A program made the position numbers and the translations under genes. This document shows positions 22,915 to 34,851 of a DNA stretch of 64,000 bases, in pieces. The stretch's first letter is position 1. Each line of letters starts with the position of its first letter. The notes under the pieces are model-generated. The model worked only from the letters and a program-made list of their open reading frames with translations, was not told the origin of the DNA and did not search any database. The stretch is taken from assembly GCA_963920575.1 (NCBI GenBank), contig OY986967.1:22337648-22401647 (forward strand), written 5' to 3'. Source of the stretch: Narthecium ossifragum (lineage: Eukaryota > Streptophyta > Magnoliopsida > Dioscoreales > Nartheciaceae).

Positions 22915-23335
22915 TTTTTAAAGAGTTTAAACTCACCTCCCTAGTCGAGGGTGACCATATCCTCACTCCCAGCACCAACCAAACATTAGAAAGTCAAAAG
23001 GTCTGTTAACTCAGCCTCCACTCCAGCACTAACCAAACAGTAAAAAGTTTAGAATTCAGCCTCAGTCTCCGCTCTAGCAGCAAGCAAACAACAAAAACTG
23101 ACAAACCACTTCACAGGAATTCATTTTGCAAGAGTATGTAATTCAGAAAGTGACTCCACTCCACCTCCAGGACCAACCAAACTACAAAAAGTTCAGAAGT
23201 CAGCCATCTCAGTCTTCACTCTAGCACCAACTAAACAATAAAAACTAACAAACCACCTCACAAGACTTCACTTTAGTATGTAATTCTGAAGGTGACTCCA
23301 CTCCGCCTCGTCCCAAGCAACCAAATCTCTCACTA
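22915..23335. repeat. Two degenerate ~155-bp tandem units with CCAACCAAAC motifs
   Basis: The block with ACCAAACA.TAAAAAGTT, a CTCTAGCA unit, CTGACAAACCACTTCACA and TATGTAATTC occurs at about 23020-23165 and again at 23170-23315. A partial third copy precedes at 22970-23010. Such CAACCAAAC subterminal repeats are common near ends of hAT- and PIF-type elements, but I could not define the ends of one here. Confidence 0.5.
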
Positions 23336-23370
23336 ATATCTCACTAATAACTGACGAAGTACTCACAGAT

Positions 23371-25479
23371 TTGTTTTTTTTTTTTTGCTAAATTGAGCCA
23401 AAAGGCTAGGTGTTACAACTCAGACTACATTACTCCAACGGCTTACGATCTCTGCACCGGGAGCCCCAAGTCTTGCCCGTCGTGCGAGATCATCTGCCAC
23501 TAGGGGTGAGCAGAACCGAACCGAACCCGAAAAACCGAACCGAACCGAATTAGTTCGGTCCATTCGGTTCGGTTCTTCGGTCCATTCGGTTCGGTTCGGT
23601 TCGGTTCTTGAAAAAAAACTTCGGTTCTCGATTCGGTTCGGTTCTTGAAAAAAAAATTCGGTTCGGTTCGGGTCAGAACCGAATAACCCGACTACCCATT
23701 AACCCGTTAACCTAGACTACCCACTAACCCAAACTACCCACTAACTGAAATTTAGGTTCGGTTCGGTTCAGTTCCAAGCCGAATTTCGGTTCGGTTCGGT
23801 TCCAATTATTTTGGAACCGAAAAATTCGGTTCGGTTCCAATGGTAATTCGGTTCGGTTCGGTTCTCTAAAATCTGGACCGAAAAAAATTCGGTTCTTCGG
23901 TTCTGGACCGAGAACCGAACCGAAGAACCGAATGCTCACCCCTATCTGCCACCGCATTTGCCTCCCGTGGTACAAACATAAAAATCACTCCGCCCATTAT
24001 GGTAGCTAAGCTCCAAATTTTCCTAAGTATACCTTCCATACCTGCAATCCACACCTCCCTCCCATTAATGGAGTTAACAGTAATCCTAGAGTCAGTCTCA
24101 ATAATGACATCATGAATCCCCCGCGCAACCGCCTCTTGTAGTGCTCGGAGTACCGCCAACAACTCAGCCTCGTCGCTACTACATGCCTTGACCTTCTCTG
24201 ATAAGACCCTTGTTGGTGCATGTCTCCCATCCTCCCAACATACCACTCCAATACCGGCTTCCGAAGTCCCATAAGCCCACGAGCCGTCGGTTTGCAAAAC
24301 AGAGCCTACCGGTCGCTGGATAACCGGATCCTGCTGAGTTCCTAGCTTCCATCCTTTGCTACGCCAAAACTCTTCTGCCATTTTCCGAATCCGACACCCC
24401 AAAGCTTCCGGCAGGCAGCTGTTATTCCTCCAAATAAGCTCATTCCTTTCTTTCCAAAGAAGCCAAAGACCATAGCCAACCACAGTTTTTGTTCATCTCC
24501 TATGAACATTGGCAGATGATGATGATGCGAGTAAGGCCATAAGATCGTCAAATCGCAGCCCAACTCCCAATGGCAGCAGGAACTCCCAAACCCGCCGTGC
24601 AAATGGGCATTCTTCAAGAATATGTCGGATAGATTCAGTATCTTCGCATCCACGGGGGCACGAACCATCTGGAATGAGACCAATCCTTTGTAGAGAATCT
24701 CGGGTAGGCACTTTCATGTGAAGAATTTTCCATAAGAAATGTCTCACCCGCGGCCCAACTGGAGCCTTCGAGCAATTCACCCATACCTCACGTTGGATAA
24801 GCGAGGAAGCACTATATTCTTTTGCCATCAACCAAGACTAAATGGAGCTAGATTCAGGCTTCCCAGAACTGTTGAACACCCACCTAGCCTTATCCTTAGC
24901 CAAAGTTGTATCAATACTCACATCAAGGACTTGTTGCACCAAGGCTGGGTGGAAATGTTCGGCTACCTTCTCCATGCACCAGTCGCTATTGCTCATTAAG
25001 CTGCCTAGGCTTGCACCTTCCAAGGCACCCCCAACTCTCAACATTGTTGGCCGAGAAGAGAAAGGTCCTTCGCCGCACCACCAATCCTCCAAAGGATTTA
25101 AATTGCTGTTAGGAGCCGGTGTGAACAGCAGACCACCACGGATATCCCCAGAAGCCCGGCTAATAGCCTTCCAGAGAGGAGAACATGGACGCCTACAAAC
25201 CGTTGGTGGTAGGGGTCCAGTCCAGCCATATTTGTCTCTCGTCATAGCAGCCCATATCGAAGTCCGATCATCCATCAAGCTAGCCGCTCTCCGCATGTGC
25301 AACGCTCTTTGCCACAACACGATGTAATCTACCCCACTCAATAAGTCTACAAACGGTCTGCCAATTCACTCTTAATAGGAACCGGCCTCTTTTCAAAGGA
25401 ACATACGGAAGAGGGCCTCAAGCTGTCTCAGCAGAGAGATAGGCACACACGAGGACATCATAGAACCGGCCTCTTTCCA
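23371..25479 (-). mobile_element. 5'-truncated plant L1-type LINE (copy 1) with 14-bp TSD
   Basis: AAGTACTCACAGAT occurs at 23357-23370 and 25480-25493, directly flanking the element. The 3' end (23371 onward on the plus strand) is a poly(T) tract, i.e. poly(A) on the element strand, preceded by the AGCC-TTTT-GGCT stem-loop. Coding remnants on the minus strand: post-RT region 25341-24838, zf-RVT domain 24831-24493 (W/L-rich, CPRGC...HILEECPFARRVW), RNase H 24483-23953 with TDGSW, DEAELLA and ETDS catalytic acids, finishing in 23500-23390. A 20-bp GAACCGGCCTCTTT-type sequence is repeated at 25379 and 25463 near the 5' end. Confidence 0.9.
23501..23944. mobile_element. hAT-like MITE, 444 bp, inside the LINE RNase H region
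   Basis: Perfect 12-bp terminal inverted repeats TAGGGGTGAGCA...TGCTCACCCCTA, flanked by the 8-bp TSD TCTGCCAC (23493-23500 and 23945-23952), the hAT signature. The interior is made almost wholly of CGGTT/AACCG repeats able to fold back. It interrupts the conserved NAVAD motif of the LINE RNase H: removing it joins the Ala-Asp codons on either side. Confidence 0.92.
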
Positions 25480-25493
25480 AAGTACTCACAGAT

Positions 25494-26094
25494 GCGTCTC
25501 CAGGTCATCCCTCGATTCCTCCTCTCAAACGCTTTCCAATTTTTAGTATCGACTGCTTATTATGATTATTCTTGGTTTTTCTAGGAAAAATCTCCTATTT
25601 TTGGCATTTATGCAGTGAATTCTGCAACTTAGCAGCAGTGAAGTTGGGATGTCTTCTTGGTCCGCTTCGATTCTTTCTTATTGTAGAAAATTGAAGGCAA
25701 ATGATGCCAGAGTCGCAAAGTTTTTGGGTTCTGAAGAATTCTACTTGTGCTAAAAGCTTCCTTGCTTGTATGTTTGGAGAGGGATTTTTCATCAAGAATC
25801 GGGATTTGATGATATTATCAGCGTAAAAACCTCCGAAGTCTATCTGGGTATGCTTCATATTCCCTACCTATTTCAGATTATAGAGAGAATTGAGTCGAAG
25901 CGGGGGTTTTTTAACTTCAGCATCTCGTTTAGTTAGGGTTCTATACGAGACGTTTAGAAAATTTTGTTTTTTTCTAACTGTGATCTTCTTTTAGGAAACG
26001 CTTTTGTACCATTTCTGCCTTTGGAGGGTGTTAATGCCTTCTTGGTATGAATCATCTCTCTTTCTCTCCACAAAAATATAGAACCTATGCCATC
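25494..26094 (+). promoter_or_regulatory. Upstream region of the DUF218 gene
   Basis: 600 bp between the LINE TSD and the start codon. No clear TATA box. The LINE inserted at 25480 now separates this segment from its older upstream sequence. GTCTCTTTCTCTCC-type pyrimidine patches lie just before the start (26050-26070). No other gene is supported; frames here are short. Confidence 0.35.
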
Positions 26095-27149
26095 ATGAAC
26101 ACCCCCCCATTTGAACCAGGGAGTCCCAAGTCCTTTAATGCGTATCCTAGACGAGACTTTGATCTAGAATCTGGGCTCCCCCGAAAGGTTCGAAAGTCGA
26201 AGGGTTATCTTTCTAATCCATTCAAGATGCTCAAATCGATTGGCAATCGCGTGCATTACTTCTACAAGCTGCACCCTGTTACAGTTTTCCTCACTTCATT
26301 GGCTATTGGGGTGACAATTCTGATAGTTCTGTCTCTGTCTGAAAGCCGGATCAGAATGATGGGTTTCCAGGGGAGTGATAATATACAGTTAAAGGCCGGT
26401 TCTTATCCTATGTCAAATCTTCATAACCTTGTAATGGTTGCTGGGCATTCGATCTATACTAGCGACAGTTGTGGGAAGCTCGATAGTGACGATTCATGGT
26501 TCTTGGAGCCAAATCAGAGGCACCCTGGAGAAGCTGCTACCTTTTTGACCCATATCGAGTAGGGGGTGAAGATTGCCGCTAAAGATGATGGTGCTCTCCT
26601 ATTATTTAGTGGAGGGGAAACTCGAAAGGATGCTGGCCCTAGAAGCGAAGCACAGAGTTATTGGGCTGTTGCAGAATCCAAAAGCTGGTTTGGTAAGCTA
26701 CTTGATTTACATCTTCGAAGTTTACTTTTTTTGATCCTTAAATGTTTTTGATTTGAAGTGTTTTCTCAGTTTATCATGAATATCATTACCTGGTTTTTGT
26801 GCTCAACATGTCTCATTTTGAAAAAGTTTATATCTATGTCAATTTTTGGCTTTATGCTACTCATAGAAAAAGGCAAATTGTAGTTCTCTGGATTTATTTT
26901 TGTGTAATTATTGATGTTGGCAGCATTGGATGCTTCCTTGAATTTGCACTCTCGTTTCTCTTTTATTTTGTCATGTTTATGGTTTTAGCTATGAAATGCC
27001 ATGGTGAATGTGCATATTAATGCTCGACTACTTCTGAAAGCTTCTTTCTTTTTTGTTATTCTTGATTAGAGTGTACTGTATGCTCTTCAATTTTGCTTCT
27101 TCTGTCAAAATAGTCCTGCCAAATGCCATTATACTTCTATCTTCTTTAA

Positions 27150-27283
27150 GCATTCTTTTTCTTTTTTCCCTTGTCATTTCAAATATCTAATCTCCGTTAC
27201 ATCATTAAGCTTCTTTCTATTTCTTTTTTCTTTTTTCCCTTTTCATTTCAAATATCTAATCTCCATTACATCATTAGCTAGCT
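27150..27283. repeat. ~65-bp tandem duplication in DUF218 intron 1 flank
   Basis: A unit made of TTTTTTCCC, CATTTCAAATATCTAATCTC and TTACATCATTA occurs at 27150-27211 and 27212-27276 with a few differences. It lies inside the first intron (26693-27537). Confidence 0.8.
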
Positions 27284-28358
27284 GATGCGAAGTGGTTTTT
27301 TACTGTTAGAGTTGATGGATCAAAAACTTTAGAATTTTTCTTTGGTATCATCATTTATAACATGTTGAGTATTCTAATATTGTTTTGAAATGATTGTACT
27401 TCTAACATCATGTCTCTGGAAATGTTAACTACTCAATCACACGAAATGTTAAAATCAATCATGAATAAAGGGACAGCTTTGACTTCATGGTATCTTTTTT
27501 GATTGGCATTATTGACTTCATGGTATCTTTCTTGCAGGCCAAGATGACAGGATTAGAAATAGAGCACTCACTGAGGAGCATGCAAGGGACAGCTTTGAAA
27601 ACCTCCTATTTAGTGTCTGTCGGTTTCGAGAACTTACTGGCACTTATCCCCAGAATATTACTGTGAGCTTCCTTTCCTTTCATTTGCTACCCACATTTCT
27701 CAACATCCATGCTTATATTTAGCTTGTTCCTAACTCTGCTCTGATGATTGTTTGTTAGAAAGGATGCTAATTGCTAAACATGCTTGTATTTTATGTAGAA
27801 CATACAAGAGCATACGAGATGAAAAGATGGGATTTAGAGAACCACTGATGAAACGCTCTAGCGCAGGGTTGTTAAAAATTTTTGTCGATGAAGATAGTAT
27901 AAAGATCAGAAACTAAGGTATATAATAGAAATTCTGTAGGAAACGAAAAACATAAAGCAGAAAAATTTGGCATGTGCGATTGGGTGGTGTGGCAATTCCT
28001 ATGGCAATCGTGCCTCCCTACAAAGTTAATGAGGGTCATAGCAGCTTCCAAGATACAATCCTATAGCTCACAACAAGCCTTCTCAAAGAACACATTTCTC
28101 AAAAAGAGACGAATTGTCCTTGCCACGGTCGCGGTGAAATGATTGTGGCAGATATTGAATGGTTTTATCAAGAGAGAGAAGAGGGAGGATATACTGGAAA
28201 TTGGTCAGACCCTCTGTTTATAGGTGTTAAAGCTCATTTATTATATCATTAAAAGATTTGAAGCTATGCTAGGCTTACGTAGGCTTGAAGTGGCCCATTG
28301 AAAAGCCCGTTAAGGTGCCACTACGAAAAACTTGAAAAGTAATCCAATTTTACAAATG

Positions 28359-28444
28359 TAAAAAGTTTAGACATTCCTTTCATAATAAACCATCAACAAC
28401 GTAAAAAGTTTAGACATTCCTTTTCATAATAAACCATCAACAAA
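28359..28444. repeat. ~44-bp tandem duplication in DUF218 intron 2
   Basis: GTAAAAAGTTTAGACATTCC...AATAAACCATCAACAA is present twice in a row with one base difference in a T run. The rest of the 3.2-kb intron 2 (27663-30895) shows no supported gene; the last third is unremarkable AT-rich sequence. Confidence 0.85.
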
Positions 28445-31234
28445 GAAAAAGATATTATCCGGGCATCCTTGTATTACGCAATAGGTTTTCTTTCCGGTTT
28501 GAACCTACACTTAGTGTTAGCAACTTCACTATGAAGGCTTATGATGAACTGCATCTCGGGGCCAGAATATATGTGTTAGACACAGGGGTAATGCTAAAAT
28601 TGGCCATGAGTGTTATTGAAGAACGGCTCAATTCTCATAGTCGTGGCTTGATGATGGCTCTCACATAGGTGAATCCTCTTAGGGTATATATGACATGTAC
28701 CTTGTGAAAGTATTCCTGTCTAGGATCCATTTAGGGAAAATGTCCTCCTTGACATTGCAATTTAAAACCTTGCTGCCTGATGGGCAGGAAAGGAGCCCTA
28801 ACCGGTGCCTCCGAAAGTGCTAATAAATAAATTATTGGATATTAGTCACGTGGTGGGGATTATTTTTTCCCATCGAACCTCCTTTATGTGCTCGAAATCA
28901 TCGAGGTTGGGTTTTGCGCCCTAGGTGAATCCTTGTAGGCTTTGATCTAGCCTTAGTGCAAGTCTTGACAATATTATGAATTAACATTTATTAGCAATAA
29001 TTAATATCTTAAATCAGTATCATATTGTTTTAAATTACTAATCTTTCTCCAGCAGTTCAATCACGGTGATTCACATAATGCAAAGAAACGGCAGTAATGG
29101 CCACCTGAGCTAAATACCTCCACATACTTGAAGAATTTGAAGCTATTTATTTCCAACGCCATAAAATGTTTTATCACAATATACACATGTATAACTCTTT
29201 TTTAGTTGGTTTCCTACTAGCAACAAATAGAAGACATATTTTCACTACGAGTTATGCACATCAATTGTATTCTTAAATTTAAGAGTCGATCCTCATGGAA
29301 TGTACTGACTGGTATATACTGTGCCAGTAATTGATTGGCAATTTGGCATGGAAAAGATTAGTCACAATTACAATTTTTAGGCAGGATATTGCTTAGAAGA
29401 CTGATATGCAGGAGCTCCTAATTCTTGAAACCGTAGATTCTTCAGTTTCATAGTCTCCTTTTCATTGGAGTTAACCAACAAAAATCCAAGGGCATATATA
29501 ATTCGATAGATTTTTCATGACAAGATATCTTTTATATATCTTAGTCCGTGAGTTTTATTATTTTTGTCGACATGTTTTTGTAGTAATATCTTATCAGGTT
29601 TGTTTATCACAGTTTTCTGGACTATCTGCGCAACTTATAGGCTCTTGTATATTCTATTTATTGTTGCATGTGACAATATCGGATTTTTGACTCCTCGATC
29701 GGCCTTAAATTTTCTTTTGTTATTTCATTTGGGCAATTGGACTCACATTTCAAGCAGTCAAACCATTTGGGCATCATCCATTAGAAGTGTGTGGTTTTAC
29801 CATGCATGTTCATCTTTTATGCGGTATAAGTTACATCAACTAGTGGGAGGGGGAGGTTACTCGTAACTATTTGTTAGTTTTAGTTTTCCGTGTTTTCCAG
29901 AATTTCATACGGATTCTCAAAAGGTGTAGTTTAGGTACATGAAGTCTGAGTGTACAGATGCTGTCATACAAACATCTGCTGCCATATAACATTGAGAATA
30001 TGCTTTTTAAAATGTGATTTGCCTCTCTGTAATTCAATGAAATATCACCTTTCCAGAAAATCTTGTAGCAGGCCAAGAGGCTTGAGAGTGATATTGATAT
30101 GTAATTCATGTGGGACTGGACGCTGGCTGAGAATATCACGTACATAGCTATTACTAAGTCCTTGGCACCCTTCTAGATTGTCATATTTCTGTTGCAACCT
30201 GCTTCATATTGTATTGGAAAGATGGTGAGAGAGGAAATGGAACTCAACAAAGGAAAGAGTAGCATTTAGAGTGCTTGTAATTGATATTTTCATGGGGGAG
30301 TTTGGATCTTCAGCGGTTTGATCCCATCTTGTTTCAAGCTGCTGCTATTTTTCGCCCTTGTCTAGCATCTTGCAGTTAGTTTCTCCTGAAAACAAAATCA
30401 TCTATGTTGCCAAGTAAAAACCTTTCCTTGACAAGTTTTAAAACTTCAGGTGACAGATGTTCCTCGACATGGCCAAAGTGTCAATGTTGGATTTAATATC
30501 GACACCCATAATCGTACTGGAATTCGAATCTTTGCCTGATAATTTACTTACAAGATCTTTAATTGTAGTAAAAACTTCAAGAACTATTGAAACAAGTTTT
30601 TTTTTCTTCATTGGTTTGTTGTATCATATTCCTTAGGATTGAAGATCCTCATGTGATCGAAGACATCTAAAATTATAATAGAAACCATTTTCTAAAGAGA
30701 CATTAGCAGTTTTGTTATATCAGTTATACATTTTTTGTATTTGTTTACCAAGTCATATTTTTCTTTAATTATTCTAGCTGCATAATGCGGAAAGGCATAA
30801 GTGCTAGGGAGCTATGGTTTGTGCATCTTTTTTAAGGTCATTTGTGGATATCATGATTTTTCGCAAAGTTTTACATTTTCTCGCATTGGTGTCAGGTTGT
30901 AAGCTATGACTTCAAGGAAGAAAGGTTTAACCATTTGCACCGTCTAGCAATTGGCTTCCCAGAAGGGAGATTCTTCTACCATGGCACCCCAGCTTCTCCA
31001 ACTTCAAAGGAGGCAGCAATGAAGGGTGAGGCGGTTGCTAGGGCACTATACCAGCAAGACCTATATGGTTGTTCTGGTGCTCTTCACCGGAATAGACTCA
31101 AAAGGGATCCATTCCATCGGTCTATCCCTTATCCTAATGGATGTCCAGAGCTGAAAAGCTTGTTCAATTACTGTGGCCTGGTTCCTTATCCAGGTACCCT
31201 TCCCTGGTCTCAAGAGGTTCAAGTGTTATCTTAG

Positions 31235-32230
31235 TTCTTGCATTTAGAATACTGGTTACCTCATCAATGCCGACTACGAGGGCTGTATACGTAAGTGCAG
31301 TTTTCCTTTGTCTGCGCGTCTTGTAGACGAAGGAAGATGTTTTCAGAGATTCTTACATAGACAGAAGAAGGTCAAATATATAAATACCTGCTCCTGCATT
31401 GGTCCCTCTAATTTATTTTCCAGTTCTATATTGCATATAAAGTGGTTGCATTCTGTACATTGTAAGGAATGAGGATCTCGAAAGGTGAGCTCAGGTGATA
31501 GTTTCAAGTAATTGTAAACTACTAATTTTCTAAGTTGTGCCTTTCACATAGAGACAGGGATTGCTCCTAGTGGTGTAAAACCTCAAAGAATAGCCATTCA
31601 GACATGCTCGGTCAATTATGTAAATCTTGATGCAAAAGGACCGACTCAAATCAATTGCTAAAATGTATCCTGGATTGAATAGTTTGTCACCACGCAATCC
31701 TGCTGTCGACTTCTGGAAGGGCCCTGTTCTTGCGTCTTCTCTGAATACAGACTAGGAGTCAAGGGAAAGGTAGTATTGTTAAACTTTTTAAATCATTGGT
31801 GTATTTATTACTGGCTTGTTCACGCAATTCTAAACCTGTCGAGCATGCAGTTAAAAGCAAGCTATAAGGACTGGTACAGCAGCTTCAAACAAGATTCTAA
31901 GGTCCAATATATGCACTTTATTCTATTTTCCTATGTGCATATACTGTTTCCAATGTCGCTGGTGACCTAACTGATTGGAAATCGATGATTGTTGGTGTTT
32001 ACACCTTTGCTGGTGATTTGTTCATTTCTTGGAGAGTAAGAATCAGGACAGAGTTGTTTGCTCAGTTATCGAACCTGAATATCGTGCCACACCCATTATC
32101 AGTGAGATTTATTTTTTTCCGCTTGTGATCTTTTATCTGATATTGCTGTTTTTTAATCCACTGCGATAATCAAAGTGCATGAAAATTTAGTTTCACTACC
32201 GAAGCTTGTTGATTTCACACATTGAGAGCT
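31235..32230. other. DUF218 3' flank, one short unrecognised frame
   Basis: No clear gene. An ATG frame at 31631-31756 encodes about 41 residues including AKMYPGLNSLSPRNPAVDFW and ends in TAG; its composition looks coding, but there is no match I recognise and no splice signal ties it to anything. It may be a relic exon. Confidence 0.3.
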
Positions 32231-32241
32231 ACATGGCTTTT

Positions 32242-32267
32242 TTTTTTTTTTTTTTTTGAAAAAAAAT
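32242..32267 (-). mobile_element. 26-bp poly(T) insertion with 11-bp TSD (tail-only retroposition scar)
   Basis: ACATGGCTTTT lies at 32231-32241 and again at 32268-32278. Between them is only a T run followed by GAAAAAAAAT. Read on the minus strand this is a poly(A) tail with a few bases before it, as expected if target-primed reverse transcription stopped almost at once. Confidence 0.6.
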
Positions 32268-32914
32268 ACATGGCTTTTGTGTCTACACTGTAAACATCAC
32301 TCCTCAACACACCTTGTGCTACATTCTGCTGATTGCACTTAAAAGGTGTTTGAAGTATACAAATTGGTTTTGTACATGGGTCATCGCGAAATGCTAAGAC
32401 TTGAAACTCCGAGTGTCAGACCTCAAGTTTGAGCTATGGTTCTGATAATTTTTGTACAAGTTATGTTTGAAAAATCATTGGTATGGAAAATGAGTGGCAT
32501 TTTTGGAATATCATTTGTATTGATGCAAGCGAAGACCTTTAACTTGAAAAACTCCTGTCATCAGCATGGAGCATTTGCACCTCTATCCCCCTACCTTGTG
32601 ACAATATTGCTGATAGGCCCTGGTATTTGCAGTATGATTCCTGCAAAGGACCCCTAGGTTAATTTTCTAGAATTCTTTTTTAAATGTTATGTTAAATAAA
32701 TATAAAGTCCTAAAATGCGCTTGTCACAAGAAGCTTCCTGTCTGTTATTATATTGTAAAATTACCTCTGTTTTATATATTTTTGCATAACGTATAACGCC
32801 CACTTCCGTTTTGGATAAAAATATGATGACAATTAATTAACAACCGGGAATACCTTAACATATAATTCTTTATTGGGCCTTGGCGGATGGCATTATGTCG
32901 ATAGACAGTTTCTT

Positions 32915-32960
32915 GTAGTTCCTATTAGCCAATAGGCTCATCTAATCAAACAAAAAAAGC
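32915..32960 (+). mobile_element. LINE 3' end with stem-loop (plus strand)
   Basis: ATTAGCCAATAGGCTCATCT followed by AATCAAACAAAAAAA has the same AGCC-loop-GGCT-CA...TCAAA(A)n layout as the tails of the three larger LINEs in the window. A possible TSD (TGTCACAAG at 32722 and 32963) is weak, so the 5' boundary is uncertain. Confidence 0.5.
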
Positions 32961-33218
32961 ACATGTCACAAGTTCTAACAAAATAAAAACGAAAAACACA
33001 CAATCTGTTGGCAGCCAATGACAATAAATTTTCAAAATGAATCAAATTGAATATTAGAATATTTTGATACATCAGGATTCAACAATTTGAGACTCAAGCT
33101 GATCAAATACACTCCAAGCGGAGGAAATAAGGTTATTATTTGGCTATCTACAAAATTGGGGTAAGGTTTGGCATAGTTTTTTAATGCTTATATTGTCCAG
33201 TCAACATTTTGAGTGTTA

Positions 33219-33278
33219 TTTTATTTTATTTTATTTTATTATTTGACTAGATGAGCCCGTAAGCTAAAATCTAAACAG
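33219..33278 (-). mobile_element. 60-bp extremely truncated LINE with 11-bp TSD
   Basis: TTTGAGTGTTA occurs at 33208-33218 and 33279-33289. The 60 bp between them, read on the minus strand, contain AGCTTACGGGCTCATCTAG, the LINE terminal stem-loop motif, and a tail of TAAAA repeats. Nothing else of a LINE is left. Confidence 0.8.
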
Positions 33279-33490
33279 TTTGAGTGTTAGCAAGGGAAAG
33301 AATGGCATAATCTACTTGAGCCGGCCACAATTTAATTATGTGTTATTTAGCTATATTTGACGTGTACGTGGTTCCACGTATCGCCAACTCAACACAAAGA
33401 TAGATTATGTTTTCCATTACAGAAATGATTTGTACGCATGCCCACGTGGCATGTGTATTTCATATGTATACGAATCGATAGTTGTGCTAC

Positions 33491-33620
33491 CGACTCATAT
33501 ACATGTCTATCGGTAGTAGGCTACCGATAGGCATGTATATGAGTCGACAATGAATCTATCGGTAGTGGGGTACCGATAGGTTATACATGTCTATTGATAG
33601 ACCACTACCGATAGCCATGT
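33491..33620. repeat. Foldback hairpins built on CTATCGGTAG
   Basis: 33491-33516 and 33521-33546 are inverted copies of 26 bp with one mismatch and a 4-base loop. A second, imperfect set follows (CTATCGGTAGTGGGGTACCGATAG at 33558-33581, and CTATTGATAGACCACTACCGATAG at 33591-33614). Probably a foldback MITE. Surrounding 33290-34190 shows no gene. Confidence 0.85.
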
Positions 33621-34593
33621 ATAAGCTACCGATTCAATAATGTGAGATGCCTGACGTGTGCACCAATCACTGCTCTTTGCATTATTTGACAAAAAGTAAG
33701 ACAATTGAGAATACTGTAGCTGAGCTAAGCTGATTTCCAGTATCAGACTCCGGCACTCAGCAACACGATTTGTTCGCCCACTCACAAAAAAGCTAGGAAA
33801 AGAACAAACTAATCTAGTCATTGATTCGGCTATGTATATTTTTTCCGTATTGTCTAGTCATTTATCTTTGCTCGTGGTTTCACTACTCGAGGTTCGAAAG
33901 TTTTGGTATTATTTTAATTATAAGTTTTGTTGTTAAAAAACCTATATAATTGTAAAAAAGATGAAATTTTTTCAAATATGTACCCAATAAGTCATAAAAA
34001 TAACTAAAAGGACGTATATCATATATGTCAAAAGTTAATCTACAATAATATAAGTTCAAAACAACATAAAATTTCTTGGGGGGATTTCACAAATATTGAT
34101 GACCAACATCATTTTGTTGATGAAGATGATCATAGGCCCAATATAGCTAAATACATATGTTATCATCTAGACATATCATACAAATTAAGGGGAAATTACA
34201 CACTCACATGCACTAACACACACACATATATATATATATATACACACACCCCTGAAAACCTTTAAATTTACACATATCCCTAAATTTATGAAATTTATAA
34301 GGTTATCTCGAAAAACATATCATATTTACATGGTTATCCCTCAAGTTACTTTTCCGTCAAATGTCCATGAATATTCCCCTTGATGCCGTCTGGAGCTAAC
34401 GGTGGTCGGTGAAATGACTTTTATGCCCTCATCTATCTCATATGAGGCCTTCCCATCATCAATAAAGATCTTGATAATGGATCAAATATCAAGATATTGC
34501 GCTGAGCCCATCAAGTTTTGTGTCCATTTGAAGAAGAAGATCTTGGCATCCATGGCGCTTTTCTCCACCATTGTCTGCCCTCTCTGCTGTTAA

Positions 34594-34851
34594 GAAGACC
34601 ACTGGGATGCCCTCGATGATGTCTCTAAGGATATTGATCTCCCATTTATCCAACATGGCCACTCCGACTGCTATGACGATGAGGAGACGAAGAACTCCGA
34701 CCATCCTTATGTGTCGGTGGAGTATCGGCGGATCTCACCGACAATGGTCTTATATGGGTTCGGCTCGCACAACCGTGTTACGCTGGTTGGTGTGCGCCAG
34801 CGTCACCCAATCATTCTCGGCGCTTATTGTCCTCTTCGTCGCGATGCACCT
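34594..34851 (+). pseudogene. Coding-like 86-codon frame inside the Mutator-like element
   Basis: Open between TAA (34591) and TGA (34852). Contains an Asp-rich stretch (YDDEETKNSD) and LYGFGSHNRVTLVGVRQRHP. GC-rich third positions suggest former coding sequence, perhaps captured from a host gene. No family recognised, no start codon in a good context. Confidence 0.3.

Larger units (their letters stand above)
26095..31234 (+). pseudogene. DUF218 (YdcF-like) single-pass membrane protein gene, one in-frame stop
   Basis: Three exons join in phase to 353 sense positions: 26095-26692 (donor GTAAGC), 27538-27662 (acceptor TTGCAG, donor GTGAGC) and 30896-31234. Residues ~61-81 form one transmembrane helix after a basic cytosolic-type tail. 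The DUF218 fold follows: NLVMVAGHSIY (110-121), LLLFSGGETRKDAGPRSEAQSYW, LTEEHARDSFENLLFSVCRF, VVSYDFKEERFNHLHR and DPFHRSIPYPNGCPELK. This matches the plant family named after yeast C57A10.07; biochemical role unknown. Codon 156 is TAG (26560-26562), where relatives read through a HI-x-x-GV stretch. Everything else, including all splice sites, is intact, so it is a very young pseudogene, a null allele, or a sequencing error. ATG 26095 was preferred to 26047 because the family starts near PPFEPGSP. Confidence 0.82.

Noticed and set aside
23501..23975. Asn/Arg/Thr/Glu-Pro repeat protein on the minus strand
   Set aside because: It is the CGGTT-repeat interior of a MITE with defined ends, not a gene.
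32722..32971. TGTCACAAG pair as TSD for the LINE end at 32930
   Set aside because: Nine bases with extra bases between tail and repeat; too weak to define an element.
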